DNA of 36,855 nt from an uncultured Opitutia bacterium (GTDB lineage: Bacteria > Verrucomicrobiota > Verrucomicrobiia > Opitutales > Opitutaceae), in assembly GCA_903948415.1 (NCBI GenBank), contig CAJAYO010000629.1:1-36855 (forward strand), written 5' to 3'. The notes below the pieces were generated by a model that saw only the letters and a list, made by a program, of their open reading frames with translations, made no database searches and had not been told where the DNA came from. How positions within the stretch are numbered: position 1 is the first letter of the stretch; each line of letters begins with the position of its first letter. The position numbers were made by a program, and so were the translations under genes. Below, one piece after another: positions 1 to 8,435 of the stretch.

Positions 1-38
1 GATAAAATGAGGAGCGCGCGAATAAAAATCATGGCTTG

Positions 39-195
39 AGGTGGAGCGCGTTGGGGTCAACGCGCTAGTCGGCACACGAAACAGAGAGCGCGTTGGGGTC
101 AACGCGCTCCACCGACGGACGAGGGCGCGTTGGGGGCAACGCGCTAGTCGGCACACGAAACAGAGAGCGCGTTGGGGGCAACGCGCTCCACCTAC
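39..195. repeat. Composite palindromic repeat array: four AGCGCGTTG-(4 nt)-CAACGCGCT hairpins in two 79-bp direct repeats, bounded by a 15-bp inverted repeat
   Basis: Hairpins at 45-66, 87-108, ~125-144 and 166-187. Hairpins 1-2 have loop GGGT, hairpins 3-4 have loop GGGG. Spacer agtcggcacacgaaacagag is repeated. Outer ends AGGTGGAGCGCGTTG (39-53) and CAACGCGCTCCACCT (179-193) are reverse complements. Confidence 0.9.
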
Positions 196-1508
196 GGACG
201 AGGTCGTGTGGCGTCGTCGCCGAGGGGGCGTTGGTGGCTGACGTTGGGGCTGGCGGGGACGGCGAAGGCGGCGGGATCGTCGGGGCGCGCGGGGTCGAGG
301 GGCTTGAAATCGGCGACCAGGTGCCGGGCGAGCGGGAGATTTTGGTCGCGGATGGCTTGGACGATGAGTTTCGAGAGCGCGTAGCTGCCGTAGTTGTTGT
401 GGTGGGTGTTGTCCTGACCGGCGAAGGCGTGGCGAGAGAACTCGGGGCCGCGGGATTCGAGGGCCTCGTAGAACGGTTGGGAGAGGGCGTTGAGGTCGAT
501 GAACGCGACGCCGAGTTCGCGGGCGGACTGGCGGGCGGCCGCGGCGTAGTCGGCGAGGGAGGGAATCACTTTGCCGGCGGCGTCGAAGCCGCGACGTTCC
601 ATGGGCGAGAGGATGAGCGGGGTGCCGCCGTGGGCCCGGACGGCGTCGACGTGTTTTTTGATTTCGGCCCGGTAGGTGGTGAACGGGGCGCCGGATTTTT
701 GGGCGATCTGCTTCTGGTCGTTGTGGCCGAACTGCATCAGCAGCCAGTCGCCGGGTTTCATCAGGCTGAGGATTTTGTCGAGGCGGCGGCGGCCGAGGGA
801 ATCGCGGTAGGTCTCGCCGGACTCGCCGTGATTGGCGATGGCCACGTCGGGTTTAAACCAGTTGGGGAGCATCTGGCCCCAGCTGTTGTAGGGCTCCTTC
901 GACTGGTCGCAAACGGTGGAATCGCCGAGGAGGAAAAGGGTGGGCGTGGTGGCGGGTGCGGGCGTGAGTTCGATGGCGGTGACGGCGGGACGGGCGCCGT
1001 TGAATTCGAGGGTGAGGAGGTGGTCCCAGGCCCAGGCTTCCTGGGTGGTTTCGCGGGGGGCTTTGAGTTTCACGGTGCCGGCGGCGAGGGCGGGGGCGGT
1101 CGCGGTGGCGGGGGTCGCGGGGATTTTGGGCGTGCGCGTGTTGACGAGGAAGGTGCGCGTGACGGCGGGTTGGCCGGCGGGAACGACGACGTGTTCCACC
1201 ATGAGGCGGCGGAGTTCGGCTTTGACGGTGGCGTCGGTGCCGGGCGGAAAGGTTACGGTGACGCGGTAGTTTCCCTCCGTGGGGACGGCGGCGGAGAAAT
1301 AGAACGGGGCGGTGCTCGTGACGGCGTCGGGCGTGGCGGTGAGGGTGGCGCCGGGTTCGAAGCCGTAGCCGCGCGCGGCGTCGTAGGTGTGGGTGGCGTC
1401 GATGCGGCCGGAGGCGGAGCCGAAGGGGAAACGGAGTTCGGCGCTGAAGACGGCGGGGATGGCCGCGAGCGCGAGCAGGGCGGTGAGCAGGCGGAGATTC
1501 GGGGGCAT
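192..1508 (-). CDS. Secreted SGNH/GDSL hydrolase, rhamnogalacturonan acetylesterase-like
   Basis: Motifs FLLGDSTVCDQ (block I), GESGETYRD, GHNDQKQ and D-x-x-H-like C-terminal region. Signal peptide MPPNLRLLTALLALAAIPAVFSA favours start at 1508 rather than 1544. Confidence 0.8.
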   Translation of the reverse strand: MPPNLRLLTALLALAAIPAVFSAELRFPFGSASGRIDATHTYDAARGYGFEPGATLTATPDAVTSTAPFYFSAAVPTEGNYRVTVTFPPGTDATVKAELRRLMVEHVVVPAGQPAVTRTFLVNTRTPKIPATPATATAPALAAGTVKLKAPRETTQEAWAWDHLLTLEFNGARPAVTAIELTPAPATTPTLFLLGDSTVCDQSKEPYNSWGQMLPNWFKPDVAIANHGESGETYRDSLGRRRLDKILSLMKPGDWLLMQFGHNDQKQIAQKSGAPFTTYRAEIKKHVDAVRAHGGTPLILSPMERRGFDAAGKVIPSLADYAAAARQSARELGVAFIDLNALSQPFYEALESRGPEFSRHAFAGQDNTHHNNYGSYALSKLIVQAIRDQNLPLARHLVADFKPLDPARPDDPAAFAVPASPNVSHQRPLGDDATRPRP

Positions 1509-1592
1509 GCCGACGAGAAGAGCGGGTTGGCCGAGACGTTGCACGGGTGGAGCGTGACGGACGGTCAGAGCGGAAGGCCGCGGCCGGAGCGA

Positions 1593-4500
1593 TCAGGGCA
1601 GTTCGTAGACCTCCACGAGGGCGACGCCGGTGGTGCCGTTGACGCCGCTGACTTGGGCGGTGTAGCTGCCGGGGGCGAGGGTGATGAGCAGCACGGCGTC
1701 GCGGGTGGTGGAGGCGGGCAGGGCGAAGGCGCCGACGCGGGTGAAGGTGGTGGCGAGCGCGGCGGTGGCGGCGGAGGTGGCGCTGGCGCTCCAGTTGTCG
1801 TTGGCGTAAAGCAGCGTCGAGCCCTGGTAAACCTCGAGCTGCGGATCGGCGAGGGCGCCGGCGACCCCAAAGGCGGTGAGGGCGGGGCCGATGCCGCGCA
1901 CGAGGACGGTGCGCGGGACGTTGCCGGAGATCGTGAAGCCGGCGATGAGGATGTCGCCGCCGGTGCCGATCTGGGCGCGCGCGGAGACGTTGGTGAGGCG
2001 GCTGGGCGTGGGGCTGCTGCCGGAGTCGGCGTCGTAGAGTTCGACGAGGGTGACGCCGTTGGCGCCGGTGGCGGCGGAGGCCTGGGCGGTGTAAGCGCCG
2101 ACCGGGAGGGATTGTTGGAGGGCGGCGTCGCGGCCGGCGGGGTCGAGGGGAAAGGCGCCCACGGAGGTGAAGAGGGCGGAGAGCGCGGCGCCGCCGCCCC
2201 AGTTGTCGTTGGTGGCGAGCGCGGTGGCGGCGGTGGAATTGAAGAGTTGGAGCTGAGGGTCGGCGAGGGCGCCGGGAACGCCGAGGGAGGTAAGGCCGGG
2301 GCCGATACCGCGGAGGAGGACGTTTTTGGCCGGGCCGGGACCGACGGCGAATCCAGTGATGAGCGTTTGGGCGCCGGCGCCGCCGACGGCGCGCACGGAG
2401 AGGTTGACGATGCGGCCGGGGGCCGGGGTCGCGACGGTGAGCGTGGTCGGGGCGCCGGTGGTCGAGCCCTGCGGGCCGGTGACGATCAGGCGGTAGATGC
2501 CGTTGTCGGCGGCATCGGTGCGCGGGATCGCGTAGACCGGAGACGTGGCACCGGCGAGGGTGGCGCCGTCTTTGGTCCATTGGTAGCTGAGGGGGAAGGC
2601 AGCGGCGGCGGCGGTGGCCCCGAGAGTGACCGGGGCGCCGGCCAGGGCGGCCTGGGGAGCCGGGGTGCTGACGATGGGCGCACCGGCGGCGAGGATCCCG
2701 GAGTTTTCGCCGACGAGGAAGAGCTCGTTGCCGAGAACGGCGCAGTCGAGGAGCGCGTCGCTCGTGCCGGTGAAGCGGCCGGTCCACGTCGCGCCGTCGG
2801 AGGAAACGTAATACGTGCTGCCGGGGCCGGTGGCGATCCACTGGCCGAAGGCGGCGGTGACGGAGGTGAGGGCGTCGTTGGAGAAACGGCGGTCGGTCCA
2901 GGCGGCGCCGTCGGGGGAGGTGAGCACGGTGCCGCCGGTGCCGACGGCGACGAAGCGCCCGGAGGCGAAAACCACGTCGTTGAGGTTTTCGGGCGTGAGG
3001 CCGGCGGCGGGCGTCCACGCGATGCCGTCGGGCGAAGTGAGGAGGGCGCCGGCGTTGCCGACGGCGACGAAGAGGCCGTGGCCGAAGGCGGCGCGGGTGA
3101 ACACGGTGGAGGTCGGGCCGGTGTAGCGCTGGGTCCACTCGAGGCCGTTGGCGGACGTGAAGATGCGGCCGGAGGAGGCGGCGATCACCCAGAGGCCGTT
3201 GGCAAAGTGCACGCCGTTGAGGGTGACGGTGGCGGGCGCGGTCTGGCGGGACCAGGTGGTGCCGTCGGCGGAGGACAGGAGGGTGCCGGCGTTGCCGACG
3301 GCGACGAAGCGGCCGGCGCCGAAGGCGACATCGTTCAGTTGCGTGGTGGTGCCGGAGGCGCGCGCGGTCCAGCGGGTGCCGTCGGTGGAGTGAAGAATGG
3401 AGCCGGAGGTGCCCACGGCGACGAGGGCGGAGGAGCTGGCGGCGGCGCCGCGGAGCGTGACGCCGATGGCGCCGGCGCCGGCGATGCTCTCGCGCCAGGT
3501 GATGCCGTCGGTCGAGGTGAGAAGCGCGCGGCCGAGGGTGGCGCTTTGGCCGGGGATCACATAGAGGCCGTTGCCGAAGGCGGCATTTTGGAGGTTGGTG
3601 CGGTTGCCGCTCGCACTGCGGGCGGTCCAAGTGAGGCCGTCGGGCGAGGTGCGGATGGCGCCGCCGGTGCCGACGGCGACGAACTGGCCGTTGATGAAAT
3701 TGATGCCGAGGAGGAATTCCGCGGTGGCAGCGGAGCCGCCGGTCCAGGTGGTGCCGTTGGTGGAGGTGAGCGTCTCGCCCGAGGCGCCGCCGGCGACGAG
3801 GCGGCCGGCGCCGTAGGCGATGCGCCGCATGCCGGCCGTCGGCGTGGTGAGGGACGTCCAGTTCACGCCGTCGGCGGTGCTGAAAATGCGACCGCTGACG
3901 GAGGAGACGGCGTGGAAGCGGTCGAAGGCGAAGGCGACGCCGGTGAGGTCCTCGGTGGTGCCGGCGGTGCCCGAGGTCCAGTGGATACCGTCGGTGGAGG
4001 TGCTTGTGAGGCCGGCGATGCCGACGGCGACGAGGCGGCCGTCGCCGAGGGCGAGGTCCTGGAGGCCGCTGCCGGCGTCGCGGTGGACGGTGCCGGAATT
4101 GCGGGGGGTCCAGGTGAGCGTGTCGGGCGAAGTGAAGACGGCGCCGAGACTGCCGAGCGCGACGTAGAGGCCGTTGAAGAAATGGAAACTGAAGAGGTTG
4201 TTGGCGGCGGGGAGGGTGCGGGTGGTCCAGTTGAGGCCGTCGGTGGAGGTGAGGAGGGTGCCGCGGATGCCGCCGACGAGGAAGCGGCCGTTGACGAAGA
4301 AGGCACGGGTGAGGCCGTTGCCGGTGGGGAGGGGATTGCGCCATTGCCAGCCGCCTTCGGGCGAAACGAACTGGGTGAACCCGGGGGAGGTGACGGAGCC
4401 GGCGGGATTGGTGGCGACGACGCGGTAGACGCCGCCGTTGGCGGGTTGCCAATTGCGGAGGAAATAGACGGGGCCGTCGGCGTCGGGCAGATCCACGCCG

Positions 4501-6545
4501 TCGAGTTGCCAGCGCAGCGTGAGGGGATCGGAACCGCCGGTGAGGGACGCGGTGAGGTTTTGGTTGGTGCCGGCAGGGATGGCGCGGCCGAAGGAACTGA
4601 CGATGGGGAACGGTCCGAACGAAGGGAGCGTCGGCGGCGCGGGGGTGCTGACGGCGAGGACGGCGGCGGCGCTGGTGGCGGAGCCGGCGCTGTTGGAGAC
4701 GAGGCAGCGGTAGCGGTCGCCGTTCATGGCGACGGTGAGATTGGCGATCGAGACGGCTGCGGTGGCGGCGCCCGCGACGGTGGCGGAATCGGCGAGGCCG
4801 GTCCAAGTCGTGCCGCCGTCGGTGGAGCGTTGCCAGGCGAAGGTGGTGGCGGGATTGCCGCGGGCGAGGACGGCGAAGGTGGCGGAGTTGCCGGGGAACT
4901 GGGTTTGGTTTTCGGCCTCCTGCACAATCGCGGCGGCGAGGGGGGCGGCCGGGGCGGGGACGGTGCCGGTGACCGCGAAGGCGCCGATGCTGCCGTAGGC
5001 GGTGTAACCGGTCGGCTGATTCGCGAGCGGGGTGGCGACGCCGGTGCCGGCGACGCGGAGAAGGTAGGTGCCGGCGGGAAGAGTGATCGAGAAGCTGGCG
5101 GACGGGGAATCGGGCGGATCGGAGCGGGCGATCACGGTGCCGGACGCATCGCGCAGCTCGGCGACGACATCGAGGGAGGTTCTGTTGGAGAGGACGGTGG
5201 GGTTGACCAACGCCCCGATCTGCAGGGCCACGGGGCCGCCGGCGGTGGTGAACGCAAACGTGTCGGTGTCGCCGGTGGTTTCGAGCAGGCCGCGGTGGGA
5301 GACGGCGGCGCCGTTGACGATCAGGGGCGTGGCGGCGGCGTCAGTGCCGGCGTGGTCGTCGGGGCGGACGGTGAGTTTGGCGGCGATGATGGCGAGGTCG
5401 TCCTCGGGGTTGTTGGCATCGAAATATTCGCCCTTGGACCATTGGATCACGTTGCGCGTGGCGCTGCCCATGATCGGGCCCCAGGAGGTTTCGCCGCCGC
5501 CGTGGCCGGCGTAGTATTCGACGGCGGAGGTACCGTCGTGGCTCAGGCCCATTTGGTGGCCGAGCTCGTGGGCGGCGACGCGCGCGATCTGGCTGTCGGT
5601 GAGGGTGGTTTGGTAAACGAAACAAATGTTGTAGGTGGTGGCGAAGGACGCCGCGCCGAAGAAGTTCAGATAGGCGACGCCGCTGGCGGTGGCGGAGACG
5701 GGGGTGCGGACGCCTTTGGCATCGCGCTCCTGGGTGATGAGGACGCGCGCGGTCTGGTTGGTGAAGACGGCGGGTGGCTCGGTCGTGACGTCGACGTCGA
5801 AGGCGCGGAAGGCCTCGGCGACCCGTTCCCAGATGAGGACGATGCCGGCCTGCTCGGCCGGGCTGAAGGAGCTGGTGTTGGCATCCCGGTCGTAAGGCGT
5901 GCAGGTGTAAGAGGCCTGGGCGTCGGCGCCGGAATTCCAGGCGGTGCCGGTGACGATGTGGCCGTTGAAATCGAGATAGATGGTCCGCGCGGAGCCGGGT
6001 TTGCTGTGGCGGACGGGTGGGTTCTCGATCGGAACGGCGACGTCGAATCCGTCGACCGAACCGGCGGTGGCGCGGGGCGGGAGGAGGCCGTCGTCGGCGG
6101 CGAGGCCGGCGGATTTTGCGCAGGCGAAGGAGAGTGCGCCCTCGGCGTCGACGTGCAGGGAGGCGACGTTGTTGAGCGGAACGTGCAACGCGCCGAGCGT
6201 GGCGAGGGCGCGGGCGCGGGCGGGGGCGGAGACCGCGAGGAGTTCGTCGCGGAAGCGGCCGGCGGGGATGTCGGCCAGGGTGACGGGACCGTTGGCGCCG
6301 AAGACGAGGATGCGGGGGAAAGCGGGGCCGGGCGGGCGGGTGGGCGCGGCGGCTGGGGCGGATGCGGCGGCGGCGGCGGGGTTCACGGTCGGCGCGCCGG
6401 CGGAGGGCGCGGGGGTGAAGGCGGTGGACGGCGGAGTGGTGGCGTCCGCGGGCCGCAGCGGCGACGGCGAGACGAACCAGAGGATGGGCGTGAGAACTGC
6501 GGCGACGACGAGAACGCTGAGGCCGAGTTTGGCGGACGGTGTCAT
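1593..6545 (-). CDS. Giant secreted multidomain protein: metzincin-type zinc metalloprotease, Ig-like domains, ~14 propeller-type repeats, tandem C-terminal module
   Basis: 1650 aa; N-terminal hydrophobic segment; HELGHQMGLSHDG with downstream GPIMGS; Ig-like segments (NSATFAVLARGNPATTFAWQRS...YRCLVSNSAGS); repeated (S/T)xDGxxWTxR...GxFVAVGxxGxxxT units; two C-terminal RIVNLSxR...NDNWGG...ALVEVYE modules. Confidence 0.85.
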   Translation of the reverse strand: MTPSAKLGLSVLVVAAVLTPILWFVSPSPLRPADATTPPSTAFTPAPSAGAPTVNPAAAAASAPAAAPTRPPGPAFPRILVFGANGPVTLADIPAGRFRDELLAVSAPARARALATLGALHVPLNNVASLHVDAEGALSFACAKSAGLAADDGLLPPRATAGSVDGFDVAVPIENPPVRHSKPGSARTIYLDFNGHIVTGTAWNSGADAQASYTCTPYDRDANTSSFSPAEQAGIVLIWERVAEAFRAFDVDVTTEPPAVFTNQTARVLITQERDAKGVRTPVSATASGVAYLNFFGAASFATTYNICFVYQTTLTDSQIARVAAHELGHQMGLSHDGTSAVEYYAGHGGGETSWGPIMGSATRNVIQWSKGEYFDANNPEDDLAIIAAKLTVRPDDHAGTDAAATPLIVNGAAVSHRGLLETTGDTDTFAFTTAGGPVALQIGALVNPTVLSNRTSLDVVAELRDASGTVIARSDPPDSPSASFSITLPAGTYLLRVAGTGVATPLANQPTGYTAYGSIGAFAVTGTVPAPAAPLAAAIVQEAENQTQFPGNSATFAVLARGNPATTFAWQRSTDGGTTWTGLADSATVAGAATAAVSIANLTVAMNGDRYRCLVSNSAGSATSAAAVLAVSTPAPPTLPSFGPFPIVSSFGRAIPAGTNQNLTASLTGGSDPLTLRWQLDGVDLPDADGPVYFLRNWQPANGGVYRVVATNPAGSVTSPGFTQFVSPEGGWQWRNPLPTGNGLTRAFFVNGRFLVGGIRGTLLTSTDGLNWTTRTLPAANNLFSFHFFNGLYVALGSLGAVFTSPDTLTWTPRNSGTVHRDAGSGLQDLALGDGRLVAVGIAGLTSTSTDGIHWTSGTAGTTEDLTGVAFAFDRFHAVSSVSGRIFSTADGVNWTSLTTPTAGMRRIAYGAGRLVAGGASGETLTSTNGTTWTGGSAATAEFLLGINFINGQFVAVGTGGAIRTSPDGLTWTARSASGNRTNLQNAAFGNGLYVIPGQSATLGRALLTSTDGITWRESIAGAGAIGVTLRGAAASSSALVAVGTSGSILHSTDGTRWTARASGTTTQLNDVAFGAGRFVAVGNAGTLLSSADGTTWSRQTAPATVTLNGVHFANGLWVIAASSGRIFTSANGLEWTQRYTGPTSTVFTRAAFGHGLFVAVGNAGALLTSPDGIAWTPAAGLTPENLNDVVFASGRFVAVGTGGTVLTSPDGAAWTDRRFSNDALTSVTAAFGQWIATGPGSTYYVSSDGATWTGRFTGTSDALLDCAVLGNELFLVGENSGILAAGAPIVSTPAPQAALAGAPVTLGATAAAAAFPLSYQWTKDGATLAGATSPVYAIPRTDAADNGIYRLIVTGPQGSTTGAPTTLTVATPAPGRIVNLSVRAVGGAGAQTLITGFAVGPGPAKNVLLRGIGPGLTSLGVPGALADPQLQLFNSTAATALATNDNWGGGAALSALFTSVGAFPLDPAGRDAALQQSLPVGAYTAQASAATGANGVTLVELYDADSGSSPTPSRLTNVSARAQIGTGGDILIAGFTISGNVPRTVLVRGIGPALTAFGVAGALADPQLEVYQGSTLLYANDNWSASATSAATAALATTFTRVGAFALPASTTRDAVLLITLAPGSYTAQVSGVNGTTGVALVEVYELP

Positions 6546-6681
6546 GGGGCTTGAGCGGGGGGGCGGCGGCTCAGCCGCAGCGGACGGAGATTCCGGGCGC
6601 GGTGAGCGCGGAGGGCGGAGGATTCACAGCGGGGAAGGTGTGAAGCCTCCGGAGTGAGGCAAGGGGCTTTCGCGGGACGCA

Positions 6682-6711
6682 GGCGGGGAGGGCGCGGTCC
6701 GCCCCGCCCTA
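6682..6711 (-). repeat. Palindrome abutting a TAG stop: minus strand TAG-GGCGGGG-(13 nt)-CCCCGCC
   Basis: Plus-strand ggcgggg 6682-6688 and ccccgcc 6702-6708 are reverse complements; cta (TAG) at 6709-6711. An alternative inner stem GGGCG/CGCCC also exists. Confidence 0.5.
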
Positions 6712-7605
6712 TTTCGCGGGGATGAATTTGCGGTCGACGAGCCACTCGCGGAGGCGGTCGGGCCACGCGCCGGCAGGAGATTTGTTGGCGGCGCGGAGAC
6801 CGAAGCCGTGGCCGGCGCCGGCGTAAATGTGCAACTCGGCCGGGACGCCGGCGCGTTTGAAACGCAGATACACTTCGGCGAGGCCTTCGGAGATGTCGGT
6901 GCGGTCGCCGAAGCCGGCCGCGAGGAAGACGGGCGGAGCGCCTTTTTCGGGGATGATCTGGCTGGATTTGCCGGGGTAGATGAGGGCTTGAAAATCGGGG
7001 CGGGCGGACTCGCGGTCGATGGGATCGGCGGCGGAGGCGTTACCGGGTGCGGCGCGCATCGCGGTGAAGGCGACGACTTCGCCGCCGGCGGAGAAGCCGA
7101 CCATGCCGACGGCGGCGGGATTGAGGGACCACTCGGCGGCGCGGCGGCGGACGAGGCGGAGGGCCCGTTGGCCGTCGGCGACGGCGTCGCGGTCAATGGT
7201 GTAGGGTTGGGGAGTGCCGGCGGGGGTGGCGTCGTCTTTGGCGAGGCGGTGCTTGAGGACGAAGGCGGCGATGCCGCGTTCGGCGAGCCATGACCCGACA
7301 TTGTAGCCCTCGTGTTCCATCACGAGTTTGGAGTGGCCGCCGCCGGGGACGACGATGATCGCGGTGCCGGTGGCGACGGCGGGCGCCGGGAGATAGACGG
7401 TGAGCGTGGGGTGGTGGATGTTGGAGACGTTGGCGCCGACGATTTTTTCGGGCTCGGTGCGGCGGGCTTCGGAGCCGGGGGCGCCGTTCGGCCAGAGGGG
7501 GATGATGGGGCGGTCAGTGGGGGCGGCGGCGTGGAGCGCGGTGAAGGCGGCGAGGAAACAGGAGAGACGAGAAAGGGCGGAGCGGAGGAGGGGGCGGAGG
7601 CGCAT
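6709..7605 (-). CDS. Secreted alpha/beta-hydrolase (BD-FAE/acetylxylan-esterase-like)
   Basis: IIVVPGGGHSKL oxyanion region and GFSAGGEVVAF nucleophile elbow, AGAGHGFGLR catalytic His region; signal peptide MRLRPLLRSALSRLSCFLAAFTALHAA gives start 7605. Confidence 0.8.
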   Translation of the reverse strand: MRLRPLLRSALSRLSCFLAAFTALHAAAPTDRPIIPLWPNGAPGSEARRTEPEKIVGANVSNIHHPTLTVYLPAPAVATGTAIIVVPGGGHSKLVMEHEGYNVGSWLAERGIAAFVLKHRLAKDDATPAGTPQPYTIDRDAVADGQRALRLVRRRAAEWSLNPAAVGMVGFSAGGEVVAFTAMRAAPGNASAADPIDRESARPDFQALIYPGKSSQIIPEKGAPPVFLAAGFGDRTDISEGLAEVYLRFKRAGVPAELHIYAGAGHGFGLRAANKSPAGAWPDRLREWLVDRKFIPAK

Positions 7606-7648
7606 GGGGAGAAAACGTGAGGGAGGTGGGCAGGTGTGGTGGGGAAAA

Positions 7649-8428
7649 TCAGTGCGGAAATTTTTTCTTCGCGGCGGCGGGGACATCGACTTGGGCGGTG
7701 CCGACGTTTTTGACTTCGACGGTGGTCGTGGTGTCGACCTCGCGCTCGTCGCCGTTGGGCATCGTGAACGTGCCGACAGTGTGCGTGGAGTATTGGGCGA
7801 GGGCGCCGTCTTTCAGCCAAAATTTCAGCGTGACGGAGGAATACCTGGCGCCGCCGGGAGCTGGGCCACCGCGACCGCCGCCGGGCGCGAGCAGCGCGGC
7901 GGCGTCATCGCCGGAGGCGGTCGCAACCAGAGCACCGTCGGCGACTTTCAGGTCTTTGATTTTGGCGGCGAGTCCGGCCACGACTTCGGCGGGATTTCCG
8001 GCGCCGCCAAGCATGCCGCCGCCCCAGCCGCCGCGCCCGCCGCCGCGTTGACCGCCGCCTTGGCCGCCGGCTCCGCCCGGAGCCCCGCCGGCGAATTGGG
8101 GGCGCATTTCTTCCATCGTCACCCACTCGCCGTCGCGGTTTTGCATCGCGACCTCAGTGCCTTTGCGGACGGTCTGCGACGTATTGCCGTTGAAGGTACG
8201 GGTCGTGACCGTGAAGCCGCCTTTTTCGGCGACGCCTTCCAGGGGCATCGCGGGGAATGGGGCGTTGGCGATCTCGGTCGTGGCGGTCCAGGCGTAGTTC
8301 GGGGCGTCGGCGAGTTTCCTGGCGGCGGCGGCGAGATCGTCGGCGGGAGCGGCGTGGGTCAGGGAGGAGACGGAGAGGACCCAGGAGACGGAGAGGACGG
8401 AGAGGACGGAGGCGGTGCGGGTTTTCAT
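7649..8428 (-). CDS. Secreted protein of unknown function with Gly-rich linker
   Basis: Signal peptide MKTRTASVLSVLSVSWVLSVSSLTHAA; Gly-rich GGAPGGAGGQGGGQRGGGRGGWGGGMLGG; follows the PL22 gene start region closely and in the same orientation. Confidence 0.6.
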   Translation of the reverse strand: MKTRTASVLSVLSVSWVLSVSSLTHAAPADDLAAAARKLADAPNYAWTATTEIANAPFPAMPLEGVAEKGGFTVTTRTFNGNTSQTVRKGTEVAMQNRDGEWVTMEEMRPQFAGGAPGGAGGQGGGQRGGGRGGWGGGMLGGAGNPAEVVAGLAAKIKDLKVADGALVATASGDDAAALLAPGGGRGGPAPGGARYSSVTLKFWLKDGALAQYSTHTVGTFTMPNGDEREVDTTTTVEVKNVGTAQVDVPAAAKKKFPH

Positions 8429-8435
8429 GGGGTGG

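Noticed and set aside
39-195. CRISPR array
   Set aside because: Only four palindromes with repeated, not unique, spacers and no cas genes.
853-4806. 1317-aa minus-strand ORF rich in Arg/His/Pro
   Set aside because: Out-of-frame shadow of the metzincin gene; composition typical of a frame-shifted reading of GC-rich DNA.
93-6554. 2153-aa plus-strand ORF antisense to the acetylesterase and metzincin genes
   Set aside because: Low-complexity Gly/Ala/Glu/Val-rich translation, runs across two real genes and their gap; a shadow frame produced by high GC3 coding on the opposite strand.
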